49,614 nt of DNA, taken from contig JAUJNG010000029.1 in NCBI GenBank assembly GCA_030448265.1, positions 1 through 49,614 of the forward strand. The letters run 5' to 3'. The position numbers were made by a program, and so were the translations under genes. Positions 1-9,062 of the stretch are shown here, in pieces. The DNA is from Abditibacterium sp. Its GTDB lineage: Bacteria > Armatimonadota > Abditibacteriia > Abditibacteriales > Abditibacteriaceae. A model generated the notes under the pieces. That model ran no database searches, was not told the DNA's origin, and saw only the letters and a list, made by a program, of their open reading frames with translations. The stretch's first letter is position 1. Each line of letters starts with the position of its first letter.

Positions 1-130
1 CACAAAAACACCCACCCCCCCCCACCCCGCCGCCCACCCCCCCCCCGGCCACCCCTGGCCGGGTGTGGGGCGGGTTTACCCCCACACACCCCGGACCATT
101 GCGCCCGCATTTTTTGTGGGCGCTCCCACC
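1..130. other. Low-complexity C/A-rich contig end
   Basis: The first ~100 bases are almost only C and A with long C runs, unlike anything further in. I see no gene here. It mirrors the G-rich run at the other end of the window and looks like poor-quality terminal sequence rather than biology. Confidence 0.6.
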
Positions 131-206
131 CTACGATGAGCCGTGTGCGGCACGACTGCCCTTTGGGCTTGCCCGTCGCCCCTCACTCGCTTATGCTTCG
201 CGTTCT

Positions 207-1133
207 TTAGTTGCGAATGGCGAGATAATAAACCGCCGCCGCGACGCCCAGCGAAAGCGCGAAATTGCGCTCGAACTGGTTGTAATCCTTGTCGAAAAGC
301 TGTCCGGCGGTGGGAAGCGCGTTTTGCACGCTCGGATTGGAAACCAAACGCACCCTTTGGTTGATGAAAAGGCCAGGGTAGATGGTTTCGGGCGCGACGG
401 TGGCGAGCGCTTCGCCCGCCGCGATGTCGATGATGGTGCCCACGCCAATCGGCTCGCCATTATCGCCGAGATATTCGACGCGCGCGCCGCCGCGCGCACC
501 ACTTGTCGTGCCCAGCGACAGGCGCGCCAATCCGCCGTCGGGCTTGGAAACGATGATGCCAGGAATCACCGCGCTTTGGCCCAGTTCCGCGACTGCCGCG
601 CCAACGGCGGCTTCGAGCGCGCCTTCAGCGAGTTGTGAGGAGCCTCTGCCGTAGCCAACGATGCCGCCGTTTTTGGTGTCGAACATTTCGGCGACCGCGC
701 TATAGGAGCCGTCGCCGCCTGGCGTGACGCTAATCGTCATGGCGCGCGCCATTTTAGAGGCTTTGCCGATGTTTTGATAAGCCGTGGCCGAAAAAGGCCA
801 CGCCCAGCCGCCGTTTTTGGCCGCCGCGCCCGCCATTGATTGATAAGTCGCATCGCCGGCGGGAGCGTAGCCGTTGGTGGAGCGCAGCGCGGTCTGGGCG
901 GCGCGTAGCGCGCGGCGGGCGGCGTCGGCATCGCCCGTTGTGTCGATGGCCGCCGCCACGATGACGGGCATTCCCACGACTTTGGGGCCGTTGGGCGTCA
1001 GAATCCCCGTCGTGGCAGTGGGCGCCGTGACGACGGTCTGGGCCGCAGCCGGCTGGAGCAGAGCGGGCAGCGCCAGCAGTGAAAGCAGGGGAAAAGCGGC
1101 GCGAAAACGGGCGCGAGGGCTGGTGGAAGTCAT
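207..1133 (-). CDS. Exported protein of unknown function
   Basis: About 308 residues. I chose the ATG at 1133 because an AGGAG ribosome-binding site lies 7 bases upstream and the protein then begins with a clean signal peptide (basic N-terminus, Leu/Ala-rich core, AAAQ cleavage region near residue 31). The mature part is rich in Ala and Gly, has alternating strand-like segments, and ends with a hydrophobic stretch (FALSLGVAAAVYYLAI) that could anchor it in a membrane. The general look (an IDTTGDADAARRA segment, then an Ala-rich AEGALEAAVGAAVAEL helix) recalls CsgG/LpoB-like periplasmic proteins, but no diagnostic motif is visible, so the function stays unknown. It is transcribed away from tsaE. 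Confidence 0.7.
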   Translation of the reverse strand: MTSTSPRARFRAAFPLLSLLALPALLQPAAAQTVVTAPTATTGILTPNGPKVVGMPVIVAAAIDTTGDADAARRALRAAQTALRSTNGYAPAGDATYQSMAGAAAKNGGWAWPFSATAYQNIGKASKMARAMTISVTPGGDGSYSAVAEMFDTKNGGIVGYGRGSSQLAEGALEAAVGAAVAELGQSAVIPGIIVSKPDGGLARLSLGTTSGARGGARVEYLGDNGEPIGVGTIIDIAAGEALATVAPETIYPGLFINQRVRLVSNPSVQNALPTAGQLFDKDYNQFERNFALSLGVAAAVYYLAIRN

Positions 1134-1240
1134 AGATATCTCCTGAAAATGTTCGACAAACCTGGAAATGAAGGCGCAAAACGGGCCGTCGCCCGCGCGG
1201 GGGCCGCATAGGTTATGCCACACTGCGGCAGCGTCGCCAC

Positions 1241-1270
1241 ATTATAGGCTTTCCTTTCAAACTTTGTCAA
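1241..1270 (-). promoter_or_regulatory. Sigma-70-type promoter of the exported protein gene
   Basis: On the minus strand TTGACA (1265-1270) is followed after 18 bases by TATAAT (1241-1246). Both hexamers match the consensus perfectly. The leader to the start codon at 1133 would be about 100 bases. Confidence 0.75.
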
Positions 1271-1345
1271 ACGCTTGTCCAGAAAGGGCGAAACGTCACC
1301 CCAAACGGACGACAATCGCGGCTCTTGTGCCGCGTTTTGGCCACC

Positions 1346-1768
1346 ATGCAAAATTCTCTGCTTCCCGATGCCCAGGCCACACGCCAATGCGGTTTCGATC
1401 TGGGCCTTCTGGCGCGTGCTGGCGACCTGATCACCCTTTCCGGCCCGCTCGGTGCCGGCAAAACCACCTTCGCGCAGGGATTGGCGCGCGCGTTGGGCAT
1501 CAGCGAAGCGATTTCGTCGCCGACGTTCGTTTTAATGAACGAATATCGCGGCGCAATTCCGCTTTTGCATCTCGACGCCTATCGCTTGGAAGGACTCGAT
1601 TACGGCGCCCTGCGCGACGCGGGATGGGAAGAGTTTGTGAATCGAGGCGACGCGGTTCGGCTGGTCGAATGGCCCGAAATGGTGGCGATGTGGCTGCCCG
1701 CGCCGCGTTTTCGCGTCACGCTGGAAATTGAGGGCGAGGTGCGGCGGGTGACGGTGACAGGCGAATAG
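1346..1768 (+). CDS. tsaE: tRNA threonylcarbamoyladenosine biosynthesis ATPase TsaE
   Basis: A 140-residue protein of normal family length. TsaE is the small cytoplasmic ATPase that works with TsaB and TsaD to make the t6A modification at position 37 of ANN-decoding tRNAs. The Walker A motif GPLGAGKTTFAQG lies at residues 32-44, followed by the family signatures SPTFVLMNEY and LLHLDAYRLE and by VEWPE near residue 111. I took the ATG at 1346 rather than the upstream in-frame start at 1325 because the shorter N-terminus fits the family. It stands alone on the plus strand, convergent with the GH10 gene. Confidence 0.93.
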   Translation: MQNSLLPDAQATRQCGFDLGLLARAGDLITLSGPLGAGKTTFAQGLARALGISEAISSPTFVLMNEYRGAIPLLHLDAYRLEGLDYGALRDAGWEEFVNRGDAVRLVEWPEMVAMWLPAPRFRVTLEIEGEVRRVTVTGE

Positions 1769-1934
1769 GTCGGGATTTGTGTCCGTCAGCCTGGCGCGCC
1801 ATCTGGCACGCGCGCCGCCTCTTTGATGTCATCGGGCCGCGCTTCGCCGCGCCCAACAACACCTCCCACTGCGCCCCGACAACGGAAGCCGTGAGAAACA
1901 GGTAGAGAAAGAGAATCGGTTGTATAAAACATCG

Positions 1935-4379
1935 TCAATTCAGCGCGACGATGAGCGACTTGCCGTTTTTTTGGAGGGCGAAAGGCACGACCTTGGTTTT
2001 GCCGCCCGCGCTGACGGTGATTTCGTAGTCGCCGTAAAAACCGCGCGTCGAAAACTGGCCGCGCGCGTCGCTCTGGCCTTCGGCGTCGCTCCACCAGGTC
2101 TTGAAAACCAGGTCGCGGTAGGCCTGACCGTTGGGGCGAATTGTCCAGTCTATGTCGAACATCGCCGCCGCTGGATACCAGTGCGAGCCTTCCCAGAAGC
2201 CCCAGTGAGTGATCGAATCGACGGCGGGATGCGAGAAAAACAGGGTGATTAAATCGCGCTGCTGGTCGGCGCGGATTTTGTCGTCGCGTTCGGGCACGTC
2301 GAGTTCGGTGATTTGTAGCGGCAGGCCGAATTTGGCGTAGCGATCCAAAAGTTCCATCGTGCGCGCCGGTTGGCGCGAACGGTGGAAAAAGTGGCTTTGC
2401 AGCCCGATGCCATCGAGCGGCGCGCCGTTGTCGAGCAGATAGCGGATGACTTTCTCGTAAGCGGCGGCGTGTTCGGCGTCACTGTCCTCGATGTTGTCGT
2501 AATCGTTGACGAAGAGGCGCGCCTGCGGGTCGGCCTGGCGCGCGGTTTTGAACCATTCGATCATCGCGGCATCGCCCAGCACTTCCATGAACCGGTAATT
2601 GGTATACGGCTCGTTGATCACGTCCCAGTCGCGGATCTGGCCCCTGAGCGCGCCCGCTTCGTCGCGGATGTGCTTCAAAATGTGTTCCTGCAAGCCTGTC
2701 GGGTCTTTTTGAAACTTTTCGGCATCGGCTTTGGGCATATATTGCCAGTTGGGCCACACCAAAGTGTGCCCGCGCACCGGCCCGACATGGTCGCGCAGCC
2801 ACTTCACCGCCGCGAGCGGGGTTTGCCGGTTGGCTTCCCAGGCATACCACTTCATGTCGTTATCCAAAACCGCGCCGTTGAAGAGGGTTTTGGCGGTTTC
2901 CCGATAGGTGTCGAAGTCGGGGGACGGATTCATCAGGCGCCGGCCCGAAATCGCCGTGCCGAAAACGAAGCCGTGTTTCTTCATCCGCACTTCGATTTTG
3001 GCGCCAGGAACCGCTTTTCCCGCCGCGTCCCTGACCTGAATCAGCAGATCGCCTTTGCGAAGTTTTTCGATGCGCGCGTTGGCTTTGAGGCGCCAGGGCG
3101 CATCGGGTTTGCGGTCGGCCTCGCCGTAAGCGGGGCCGCCGAATTGGGGTTTGCTGAGGCGCTTGGGCAGAATCTCGATGGTTTGCGCCGTCGCGCCCGC
3201 GCCGAAGTTGGTGAGCGTCACGCCGCCAATCCAGACCTCCTGCGCCACGCTTCCAACATCCAAAATGAGTTTCGCGGCGCCAGGTGCGGCGTCGGTGGGC
3301 GCGGTGAAGGGAATCTGGATGCGCCGCCAGCCGTCCACCGGCGCGGGCGAAACCGCGCGGCGATCCTGCGAGGCTTCGCCGACGTTGAGGGAGGGAAACG
3401 CGGCGTTTTGGGCTTCAAAGGCGATTTTGAGGCGCGGGCGGCCCGTGATGGGATTGATTTTCGGCGTGCCCTTGAGATAAAGCGCCGCCACGAGGGCATC
3501 GCCCGCCTTCACGCCCTGCGCGATGGGCAGCGCGAGCCGCGCCGCACCAGGCTGGGCGACAACAACGCGCGTCGCCGTCGTGAATTTTCGCCCCGTGACT
3601 GGGGCCGCTTCAATTTTGGCAGCGCTTCGTGTTTCGAGTTGCAGCGCCGCATCGGGCGCGAGAAGTTCGACGCCGCCTTTGAGTTCCTCGACCGGCCTGC
3701 GCGCGGGCGCTGCCGGTTTGGCACTTCCGCCAGGCCGCATCGTGCCCGACGAGGGCAGTGTGTTGAAATCGAAGTTTTGGCCGTAATTTTCGAGCGTCAC
3801 GCCGCCAAATTCGACGATTTGCGGCCTGTGGCCGACCTGCAAACCGAGTTGAACCGCGCCCGCCTCGAACGCGGCACCCGCGACGAGGCGGATTTGCACG
3901 CGCTTCCAGTCGTCGCCCGCCTCGACCTCGGAACTCGACAGTTTGGAAAACTGGTCGCGATTCTCTTCCAAAACCACCGTGACGCGCGCAGGGCCTTGGG
4001 GCGCGGGCGGAGTCACGATTTCGCCACCGCGCACCCACAGCGACAGCAAAAGTTTGTCGCCCTTGGCGATGGCGCCGCTCGCCGTCGCGCCGAGCTGCAC
4101 ATTCCAGAAGTTTTTCGGCTTTTTGGCGACCGAAACCCGAATCGCGCGCGCAAATGGCTGGCCGGTGACTTCGATGATTTGGGTCGGGTTATCGGCGCGC
4201 GGGCCGAACAGCTTCCATTTTTCCACCACATCGGCGGGCAAAAGCGACAGGGGCGCGGCGGGCGCGGCCTGTTGAGCGTGCGCGCCCAAAAACGGCGCCC
4301 TGAGCGCGACGGGGGCAAGCAGGGCCAAAGTGAGGAGACACGCAGTGCGCGCCGGTTGGAAACGCATGGGAGAAGGCAT
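1935..4379 (-). CDS. Secreted GH10 endo-beta-1,4-xylanase with two carbohydrate-binding-like modules
   Basis: An 814-residue exported enzyme predicted to cut the beta-1,4-xylan backbone. After a signal peptide ending near AHAQ (residue 36) come two jelly-roll-like modules (about 45-200 and 238-395) related to CBM4/9-type domains and probably to each other. The GH10 barrel fills about residues 435-765. It has the expected landmarks: RGHTLVW (536-542), acid/base Glu590 in WDVINEP and nucleophile Glu692 in ITELD. A tail with a DARGQFSTRGFYGDYEITV segment follows and is also present in the neighbouring GH10 enzyme. It is the last gene of the block running down from lacI, 116 bases after its neighbour. 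Xylanase is the best reading; other beta-1,4-glycan specificities occur in GH10. Confidence 0.92.
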   Translation of the reverse strand: MPSPMRFQPARTACLLTLALLAPVALRAPFLGAHAQQAAPAAPLSLLPADVVEKWKLFGPRADNPTQIIEVTGQPFARAIRVSVAKKPKNFWNVQLGATASGAIAKGDKLLLSLWVRGGEIVTPPAPQGPARVTVVLEENRDQFSKLSSSEVEAGDDWKRVQIRLVAGAAFEAGAVQLGLQVGHRPQIVEFGGVTLENYGQNFDFNTLPSSGTMRPGGSAKPAAPARRPVEELKGGVELLAPDAALQLETRSAAKIEAAPVTGRKFTTATRVVVAQPGAARLALPIAQGVKAGDALVAALYLKGTPKINPITGRPRLKIAFEAQNAAFPSLNVGEASQDRRAVSPAPVDGWRRIQIPFTAPTDAAPGAAKLILDVGSVAQEVWIGGVTLTNFGAGATAQTIEILPKRLSKPQFGGPAYGEADRKPDAPWRLKANARIEKLRKGDLLIQVRDAAGKAVPGAKIEVRMKKHGFVFGTAISGRRLMNPSPDFDTYRETAKTLFNGAVLDNDMKWYAWEANRQTPLAAVKWLRDHVGPVRGHTLVWPNWQYMPKADAEKFQKDPTGLQEHILKHIRDEAGALRGQIRDWDVINEPYTNYRFMEVLGDAAMIEWFKTARQADPQARLFVNDYDNIEDSDAEHAAAYEKVIRYLLDNGAPLDGIGLQSHFFHRSRQPARTMELLDRYAKFGLPLQITELDVPERDDKIRADQQRDLITLFFSHPAVDSITHWGFWEGSHWYPAAAMFDIDWTIRPNGQAYRDLVFKTWWSDAEGQSDARGQFSTRGFYGDYEITVSAGGKTKVVPFALQKNGKSLIVALN

Positions 4380-4495
4380 AAGAGGTTTGCTCGCCTGGTG
4401 TTTTGAACGCGAAGATTCGGCGTTTGTTTTTGGCCAGCCCTACGGATGAAGCGGTGGCTTGGCTTGGCGCGGCAATCGCGGCGCTCGCCTCGTGT

Positions 4496-6358
4496 TCATT
4501 CCAGAATCACGGCGAGCGAACCGCCTGATCGAGTCAGCGCCATGCCCACGGTTTTGGTTTTGCCGCCGAGGGCAACCGTGATTTGGTAATCGCCCAGAAA
4601 GCCGCGCGTCTGGTATTGGCCCCGCGCGTTGGTTCGACCCTGCGCGCGTGTCCACCAATCGCCAAAAACCAGCTTTTCATACGCCTGGCCCGAAGGTTTG
4701 AGCGTCCAATCGGGGTAGAACATTGGGGCGTCGCCGAGCCAATGTTTGCCGTCCCAGAAGCCCCACATCAGAAAACCGGCGCTTTGCCGGTGCGAAAAGA
4801 AAAGCGTCATCAAATCGCGCGTCCAGTCGGCCTGCAATTTCTCGTCGGGCGTCACGATGTCGAATTCGGTTATTTTCATCGGCAAACCGAAGCGCGCGAA
4901 GCGCTCCAGGTTTTTCTCGACTTCGGGAATCGACAGCGCGCCGCCGTGCGCCTGAAAGCCCAATCCTCCGAGTGGCGCGCCCTTTTCCAGCAACAGGCGG
5001 ATGGTGCGCTCGAAGTTGTCGGTGTTCTTCTGGCCCGCCGTGAGGTTGTTGAACTCGTTGAGATAAAGCGGAATCTCCGGTTCGACTTCGCGCGCGATTT
5101 TGAACCATTGAACCATTTCGTCCTCGCCCAGAATGTCCATCAGCGCGTGATTGGTGGTGGTTTCGTTGATCACGTCCCAGTCGGAAAGCTGGCCCTTGAA
5201 GGCGCGGGCGATCTCCCCAATGTGGTCGCGGATGGTGGCGCGCAGAAACGTTTTGGCGGCCTCCTCGCCCTGCTCGGTCTTGATTTTTTCGTATCGCGGC
5301 TTCACTTCATTGGGCAAATTTGTCCAGCCAGGCCAGACCAGGGCGTGTCCGCGCACCACGAGACCGTTTTCGCGCAGCCAGGCGGTGGTTTGGACCGTAT
5401 TGTCACGGTTTTTGGCCGAGCTTTGCCACGAGCGCATTTTGTGGCCGCCTTCCAAAACCGCGTGGTTGAAATACTTTTTGAGGGCCGCGCGATACTTCTG
5501 GTTGTCGGGCGTTCCCGCGCTGTTGGCGAAAAAACTTTCGCTGACGGCGGTGCCAAAGGGATAGTGGTGGCGCGTCATTTTGACTTCGATGCGCGCATTG
5601 GGAAGCGGCCGGCCCGCTTTGTCCCTTACAGCGATCTGCAAGTCGGCTTTGCGATGCTTTTCGATGCGCGCGGCGGCCTCGCGGCGCCAGGGCGCGTGGT
5701 TTTCGCGCCCCGCGTAGGAGCCGCCGGAGCGGTGCGGCAGTTGATGCGGGAAGCGGCGGCGCTCGTAGTTGAGGACTTCGATGCCGCCGATTTCGATTTC
5801 CTGAGGCGAGCCGCCCACGCGAACTTCCAAGCGCGATTTACCGGCTTCGTAACCGCGCATCGCCATCGCGGGCGAGTCGTAGCGCACCCAGCCCGCGCCC
5901 GCTTTGGCGCGCGCCGTGCCGCGATAAAGCGCACGCGGCGCGGCGGTGTTCGGCTCGATGTTGACGCCCACGCTGCCAAACCCGTCGGGCGCCTCGCTTT
6001 GCAGCGTCCGCAGATAAAGGCGGATGAAAAGCGTGTCCACTTCCTTGAAACCGCTCGCCGTCGGCGCGCTCAGGACAATATCGCCTTCGCCGCTTTTGAC
6101 CCTGGTGGTGATGCGAAGCGCGCGCGTGAATGGCTGACCTTCGGTGGGAACGAGTTGCAAAGTCGCGCCATCCGCCGCTTTGCCCGCCAACAGGAGAGCC
6201 GCCAGTGCATCCGGCGGCAGCAAGGAGTCGCCGCCGGTGGGCAAAGCCGCGTCTTGATTGGCTTGCGTGGTGCCGCCCACGACGGTTTCTTCGCCCTGCG
6301 CGCGCGCCGAACTGCTCAAAAACAGCAGCGCAGCCAGCAGAAATTTGAAATTGCTCAT
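4496..6358 (-). CDS. Secreted GH10 endo-beta-1,4-xylanase, single binding module
   Basis: A 620-residue exported GH10 enzyme. I chose the ATG at 6358 because the protein then starts directly with a canonical signal peptide (MSNFKFLLAALLFLSSSARA); a longer in-frame version from 6415 has no better ribosome-binding site. One N-terminal module (about 45-200) resembles those of the downstream xylanase. The barrel follows with RGHALVW, acid/base Glu399 in WDVINE (here followed by Thr, not the usual Pro) and nucleophile Glu498 in ITEFD. The same C-terminal ARGQYQTRGFLGDYQITV tail is present. The two GH10 enzymes look like an old tandem duplication with diverged substrate pockets, the second having one module fewer. 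Confidence 0.9.
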   Translation of the reverse strand: MSNFKFLLAALLFLSSSARAQGEETVVGGTTQANQDAALPTGGDSLLPPDALAALLLAGKAADGATLQLVPTEGQPFTRALRITTRVKSGEGDIVLSAPTASGFKEVDTLFIRLYLRTLQSEAPDGFGSVGVNIEPNTAAPRALYRGTARAKAGAGWVRYDSPAMAMRGYEAGKSRLEVRVGGSPQEIEIGGIEVLNYERRRFPHQLPHRSGGSYAGRENHAPWRREAAARIEKHRKADLQIAVRDKAGRPLPNARIEVKMTRHHYPFGTAVSESFFANSAGTPDNQKYRAALKKYFNHAVLEGGHKMRSWQSSAKNRDNTVQTTAWLRENGLVVRGHALVWPGWTNLPNEVKPRYEKIKTEQGEEAAKTFLRATIRDHIGEIARAFKGQLSDWDVINETTTNHALMDILGEDEMVQWFKIAREVEPEIPLYLNEFNNLTAGQKNTDNFERTIRLLLEKGAPLGGLGFQAHGGALSIPEVEKNLERFARFGLPMKITEFDIVTPDEKLQADWTRDLMTLFFSHRQSAGFLMWGFWDGKHWLGDAPMFYPDWTLKPSGQAYEKLVFGDWWTRAQGRTNARGQYQTRGFLGDYQITVALGGKTKTVGMALTRSGGSLAVILE

Positions 6359-6435
6359 GAGAATTTTTAACCCAAAGGAGAAAATATCGCGGTGCATCAT
6401 GCAGTGCCGCAACAAGACGGGCTTTGCCTGATGAT

Positions 6436-9042
6436 TTATGGCGCGTTCAACTCGACCACGCTTGATGTCGCGCCCGCGAAGGCGCCTGGCGTGAGGGTGA
6501 ACCGTTTGGATTCCTCGAACTTGAGCGCGTCGCCTTTGAAAACCGACAAAACCATGTCCATCGCGCCCGCATCGGACGGCACTTCAAATTCGCAGGGCAG
6601 TTCTCTGTAGTGGCCAGGCGGAACTTCGATTTTGCGCCTGCCCTGAGCGCGCACCACGCCGCCTGTTTTGACTTCGACGCGCACCGATAATTTCGCGCCG
6701 CGCCAGTCGTCGTTGAAAAGCACGAGCGTGCGCCGCACCCTGGCGCCGCCGTCCAGCGCGGGATAAGCCGCGTTGATGAGCGGCTCGATGCCCCTCTCAT
6801 CGTATTGTTTGTCGAAGAGCGCGACCGGCGCCAACGAGAGGCGCAGATTGCGGGCGCGCGGGCTGTCCGGCTCTTTCAAGACCCACATCAGCGTGTAGGG
6901 CCGCACGTCGGCGAAACCGGAATGGCGCAGTCCGCGCGTCCAGGTGCCCTGCCACCATTTGTTGCGCTCGCCGAATTTGCCGTAATCGGTCAAAAACTCG
7001 CCGATGCCGGTCGGACGTTTGGGATCGACGAGTTTGGCCCAGCCGTAGACACCCCCTTTCGGTTCTTCGAGGTAGCCTTCGGGATAGTGCAAAGTGGCGG
7101 TTTGGTCGGGCACTTCGGGGTCGCCGTCGTAAATCACCGGACGTGAAGTGTCGGCGCGGCGAATCGCATCGCCCAGGGTGAGCATTTCGGCGCCCGAAAG
7201 CCAACTCAAAAACGAGCGCCCCATCTCGTTTTCGGCGCTCCACAGCACAACTGAAGCGTGATTGCGCTGGCTCCTCACCCATTTTTCGTTCCAGATTCGC
7301 GCGTTGGCCAGATAACGCGCTTTGTCGCTGCCGCGCAGGTAATCGCGCGCGTAAACGGCGCTTTCGGCGATCACCATCAGCCCTTTTTCGTCGCACACGT
7401 CGAGCATCCAGGGCGGAACCGGCGCCATGTGCATCCGCAAAACGCGAATGTTTTGTTGGAGCAGTCCATCGACGGTTTTGCCCCACGAATCGGCGCCCAT
7501 CTGGGTGTAACGCTCGGTGTCGAAGCGTTCGATGTGCCAGTTGGTGCTGGTGCCGAGCAGATTGGCGCGCACGCCGTTGAGTTTGTAGTGCCCGTTCTCG
7601 ATCCACATCTCGCGGAAACCGAAGCGGCGCGTTTCTTTATCGATAACTTCCACGCGCTCGCGCAGGGTCGAAGACAGGTTGTAAAGCGCGGGGTCGTCGG
7701 GCCACCACAAACGCGGGTTTTTCCACGAGGCAAGGGCGCGCAGCACGCGCGTTTCGCCTGCGGCCAGCGTCACCGGCGCGACGTTGAAAACTGCTGCGGG
7801 CAGCGTGGTCGAACCGCCTGGGAGTCGGGCAAACGCGTGAAGAGAAACGGTGCGCGGGCGCGAGTCGGCGTTGCGAAGCGTGTAATCGACGGTCAACGTG
7901 CCGTTTCGCACCGAGGGCTGAATGAAGGCATCTTCAATTGCAACCTCTCCGTAAGCGCGCAGCCAGACCGGAAAACAGATTCCAAAACGCGAATTGTGAC
8001 CGAACCAGCCCATCGGCCAGAGCGGTCGTTTGTTCTCATCCACAACCGGCGCCACGCCGCCGCGCACGCGCACTTTGAGCCGAAAACTTTCGCCCGCTTT
8101 GGCCCAGCGCGAGACATCGGCGGAAAACGGAATCCAGCCGCCGACGTGCGAGGTCACTAATTCGTCGTTGGCGAAAACCTCGGCGGCCCCCGCCACGCCT
8201 TCAAAGTCAACCCGCACGCGCCCATTTCGCCAGTCGGCGGGAACGGTGACGACGCGCTCATAAGTCGCCTCATCCACATCGAAGGCGGGTCGCGCGTCCC
8301 AGTATTCGGGGACGGGGCATGCGTTGGGCGCGCCGCCCTGGGGCGTGAACTTCCAGGTGCCGCCCAGCGAAATTTGACGCCGCAGCGCGGGCGCGCCGGT
8401 TTGCGCCGGTTCCCAGGGCGGCAAGGCGCGGCCCATGGCGGGAATTGGGCGCTTCTTTTTAGGAGTGGGAGGCGTGGCGACGGCGGAAAGCCCCGCGATT
8501 TCCACGACCTGAGCCGCAAAACCGGCGCGGATGTTGAGGTGCAGCGTGCCAGGCGCAAAAGTGTCGCGCGCTCCGGCGTTGGTCTGGATCAGCTGCCATT
8601 TCGGCCCCAGGACGACTTCTTTCACGCCCGCTTCGAGATAGGGCGCGGTGCTTTTTTCCATACGAAACTCGATTTGGGGCCGACTGCCCGCGCTCGCTTC
8701 GGGCAAAAGCGCGCCGCGCGCCCAGAACGAGACCAAAACCCGTTCGCCCTCGCGCACGAGCGTGTTTGGCGTGGCCTGCAACTGAATGTGCCAGGGCCTG
8801 GGCGATGCGCGGCGCACCGTGAGTCGCGCCGCCTGGGTGAAATTCGCGTCCGGCGGCAGCCCGTCGCGGCTTTCGACAGGCACGATTTCGAGGCTCGCAT
8901 CGCGCAGCGACGAGCCTTGCAACGACAGCATCCCCAGGGCGTCGGCGGCCAAAATTGGGCGCGGCGCTGAGGTCTGCGCCTGAGCCGTCGGGATCAGCAA
9001 GAGGCTGACGAGGCAGAAAAGAGCGAAAAAGAGGACTCTCAT
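6436..9042 (-). CDS. Secreted glycoside hydrolase family 2-type enzyme
   Basis: 868 residues with a signal peptide ending near AQAQ (23). Residues ~30-190 form a module like the N-terminal modules of the two GH10 proteins. The GH2 core follows: a sugar-binding jelly roll (SLGGTWKF at 225, then VFANDELV and HVGGW), an immunoglobulin-like domain (about 365-475) and a TIM barrel starting near RRFGFREMWIENGHYKLNG. The likely acid/base is Glu606 in WSAENEMG and a candidate nucleophile is Glu682 in GIGEF. The substrate cannot be read from sequence: beta-galactosidase, beta-mannosidase, beta-glucuronidase and related activities are all possible. Just 20 bases separate it from the upstream PL22-like gene, so the two are probably co-transcribed. 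Confidence 0.85.
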   Translation of the reverse strand: MRVLFFALFCLVSLLLIPTAQAQTSAPRPILAADALGMLSLQGSSLRDASLEIVPVESRDGLPPDANFTQAARLTVRRASPRPWHIQLQATPNTLVREGERVLVSFWARGALLPEASAGSRPQIEFRMEKSTAPYLEAGVKEVVLGPKWQLIQTNAGARDTFAPGTLHLNIRAGFAAQVVEIAGLSAVATPPTPKKKRPIPAMGRALPPWEPAQTGAPALRRQISLGGTWKFTPQGGAPNACPVPEYWDARPAFDVDEATYERVVTVPADWRNGRVRVDFEGVAGAAEVFANDELVTSHVGGWIPFSADVSRWAKAGESFRLKVRVRGGVAPVVDENKRPLWPMGWFGHNSRFGICFPVWLRAYGEVAIEDAFIQPSVRNGTLTVDYTLRNADSRPRTVSLHAFARLPGGSTTLPAAVFNVAPVTLAAGETRVLRALASWKNPRLWWPDDPALYNLSSTLRERVEVIDKETRRFGFREMWIENGHYKLNGVRANLLGTSTNWHIERFDTERYTQMGADSWGKTVDGLLQQNIRVLRMHMAPVPPWMLDVCDEKGLMVIAESAVYARDYLRGSDKARYLANARIWNEKWVRSQRNHASVVLWSAENEMGRSFLSWLSGAEMLTLGDAIRRADTSRPVIYDGDPEVPDQTATLHYPEGYLEEPKGGVYGWAKLVDPKRPTGIGEFLTDYGKFGERNKWWQGTWTRGLRHSGFADVRPYTLMWVLKEPDSPRARNLRLSLAPVALFDKQYDERGIEPLINAAYPALDGGARVRRTLVLFNDDWRGAKLSVRVEVKTGGVVRAQGRRKIEVPPGHYRELPCEFEVPSDAGAMDMVLSVFKGDALKFEESKRFTLTPGAFAGATSSVVELNAP

Positions 9043-9062
9043 GAGACGGCGCGGGCCAAGTG

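Noticed and set aside
63..638. 191-codon plus-strand frame at the left end
   Set aside because: Begins in the low-complexity end and lies antisense to the exported protein gene, which has a promoter, ribosome-binding site and signal peptide.
2370..4406. A 678-codon open frame on the plus strand opposite the GH10 gene, and a 595-codon one at 4583-6370
   Set aside because: Arg/Ala-rich with no domains, exactly antisense to well-supported GH10 genes. Such frames are a by-product of high third-position GC.
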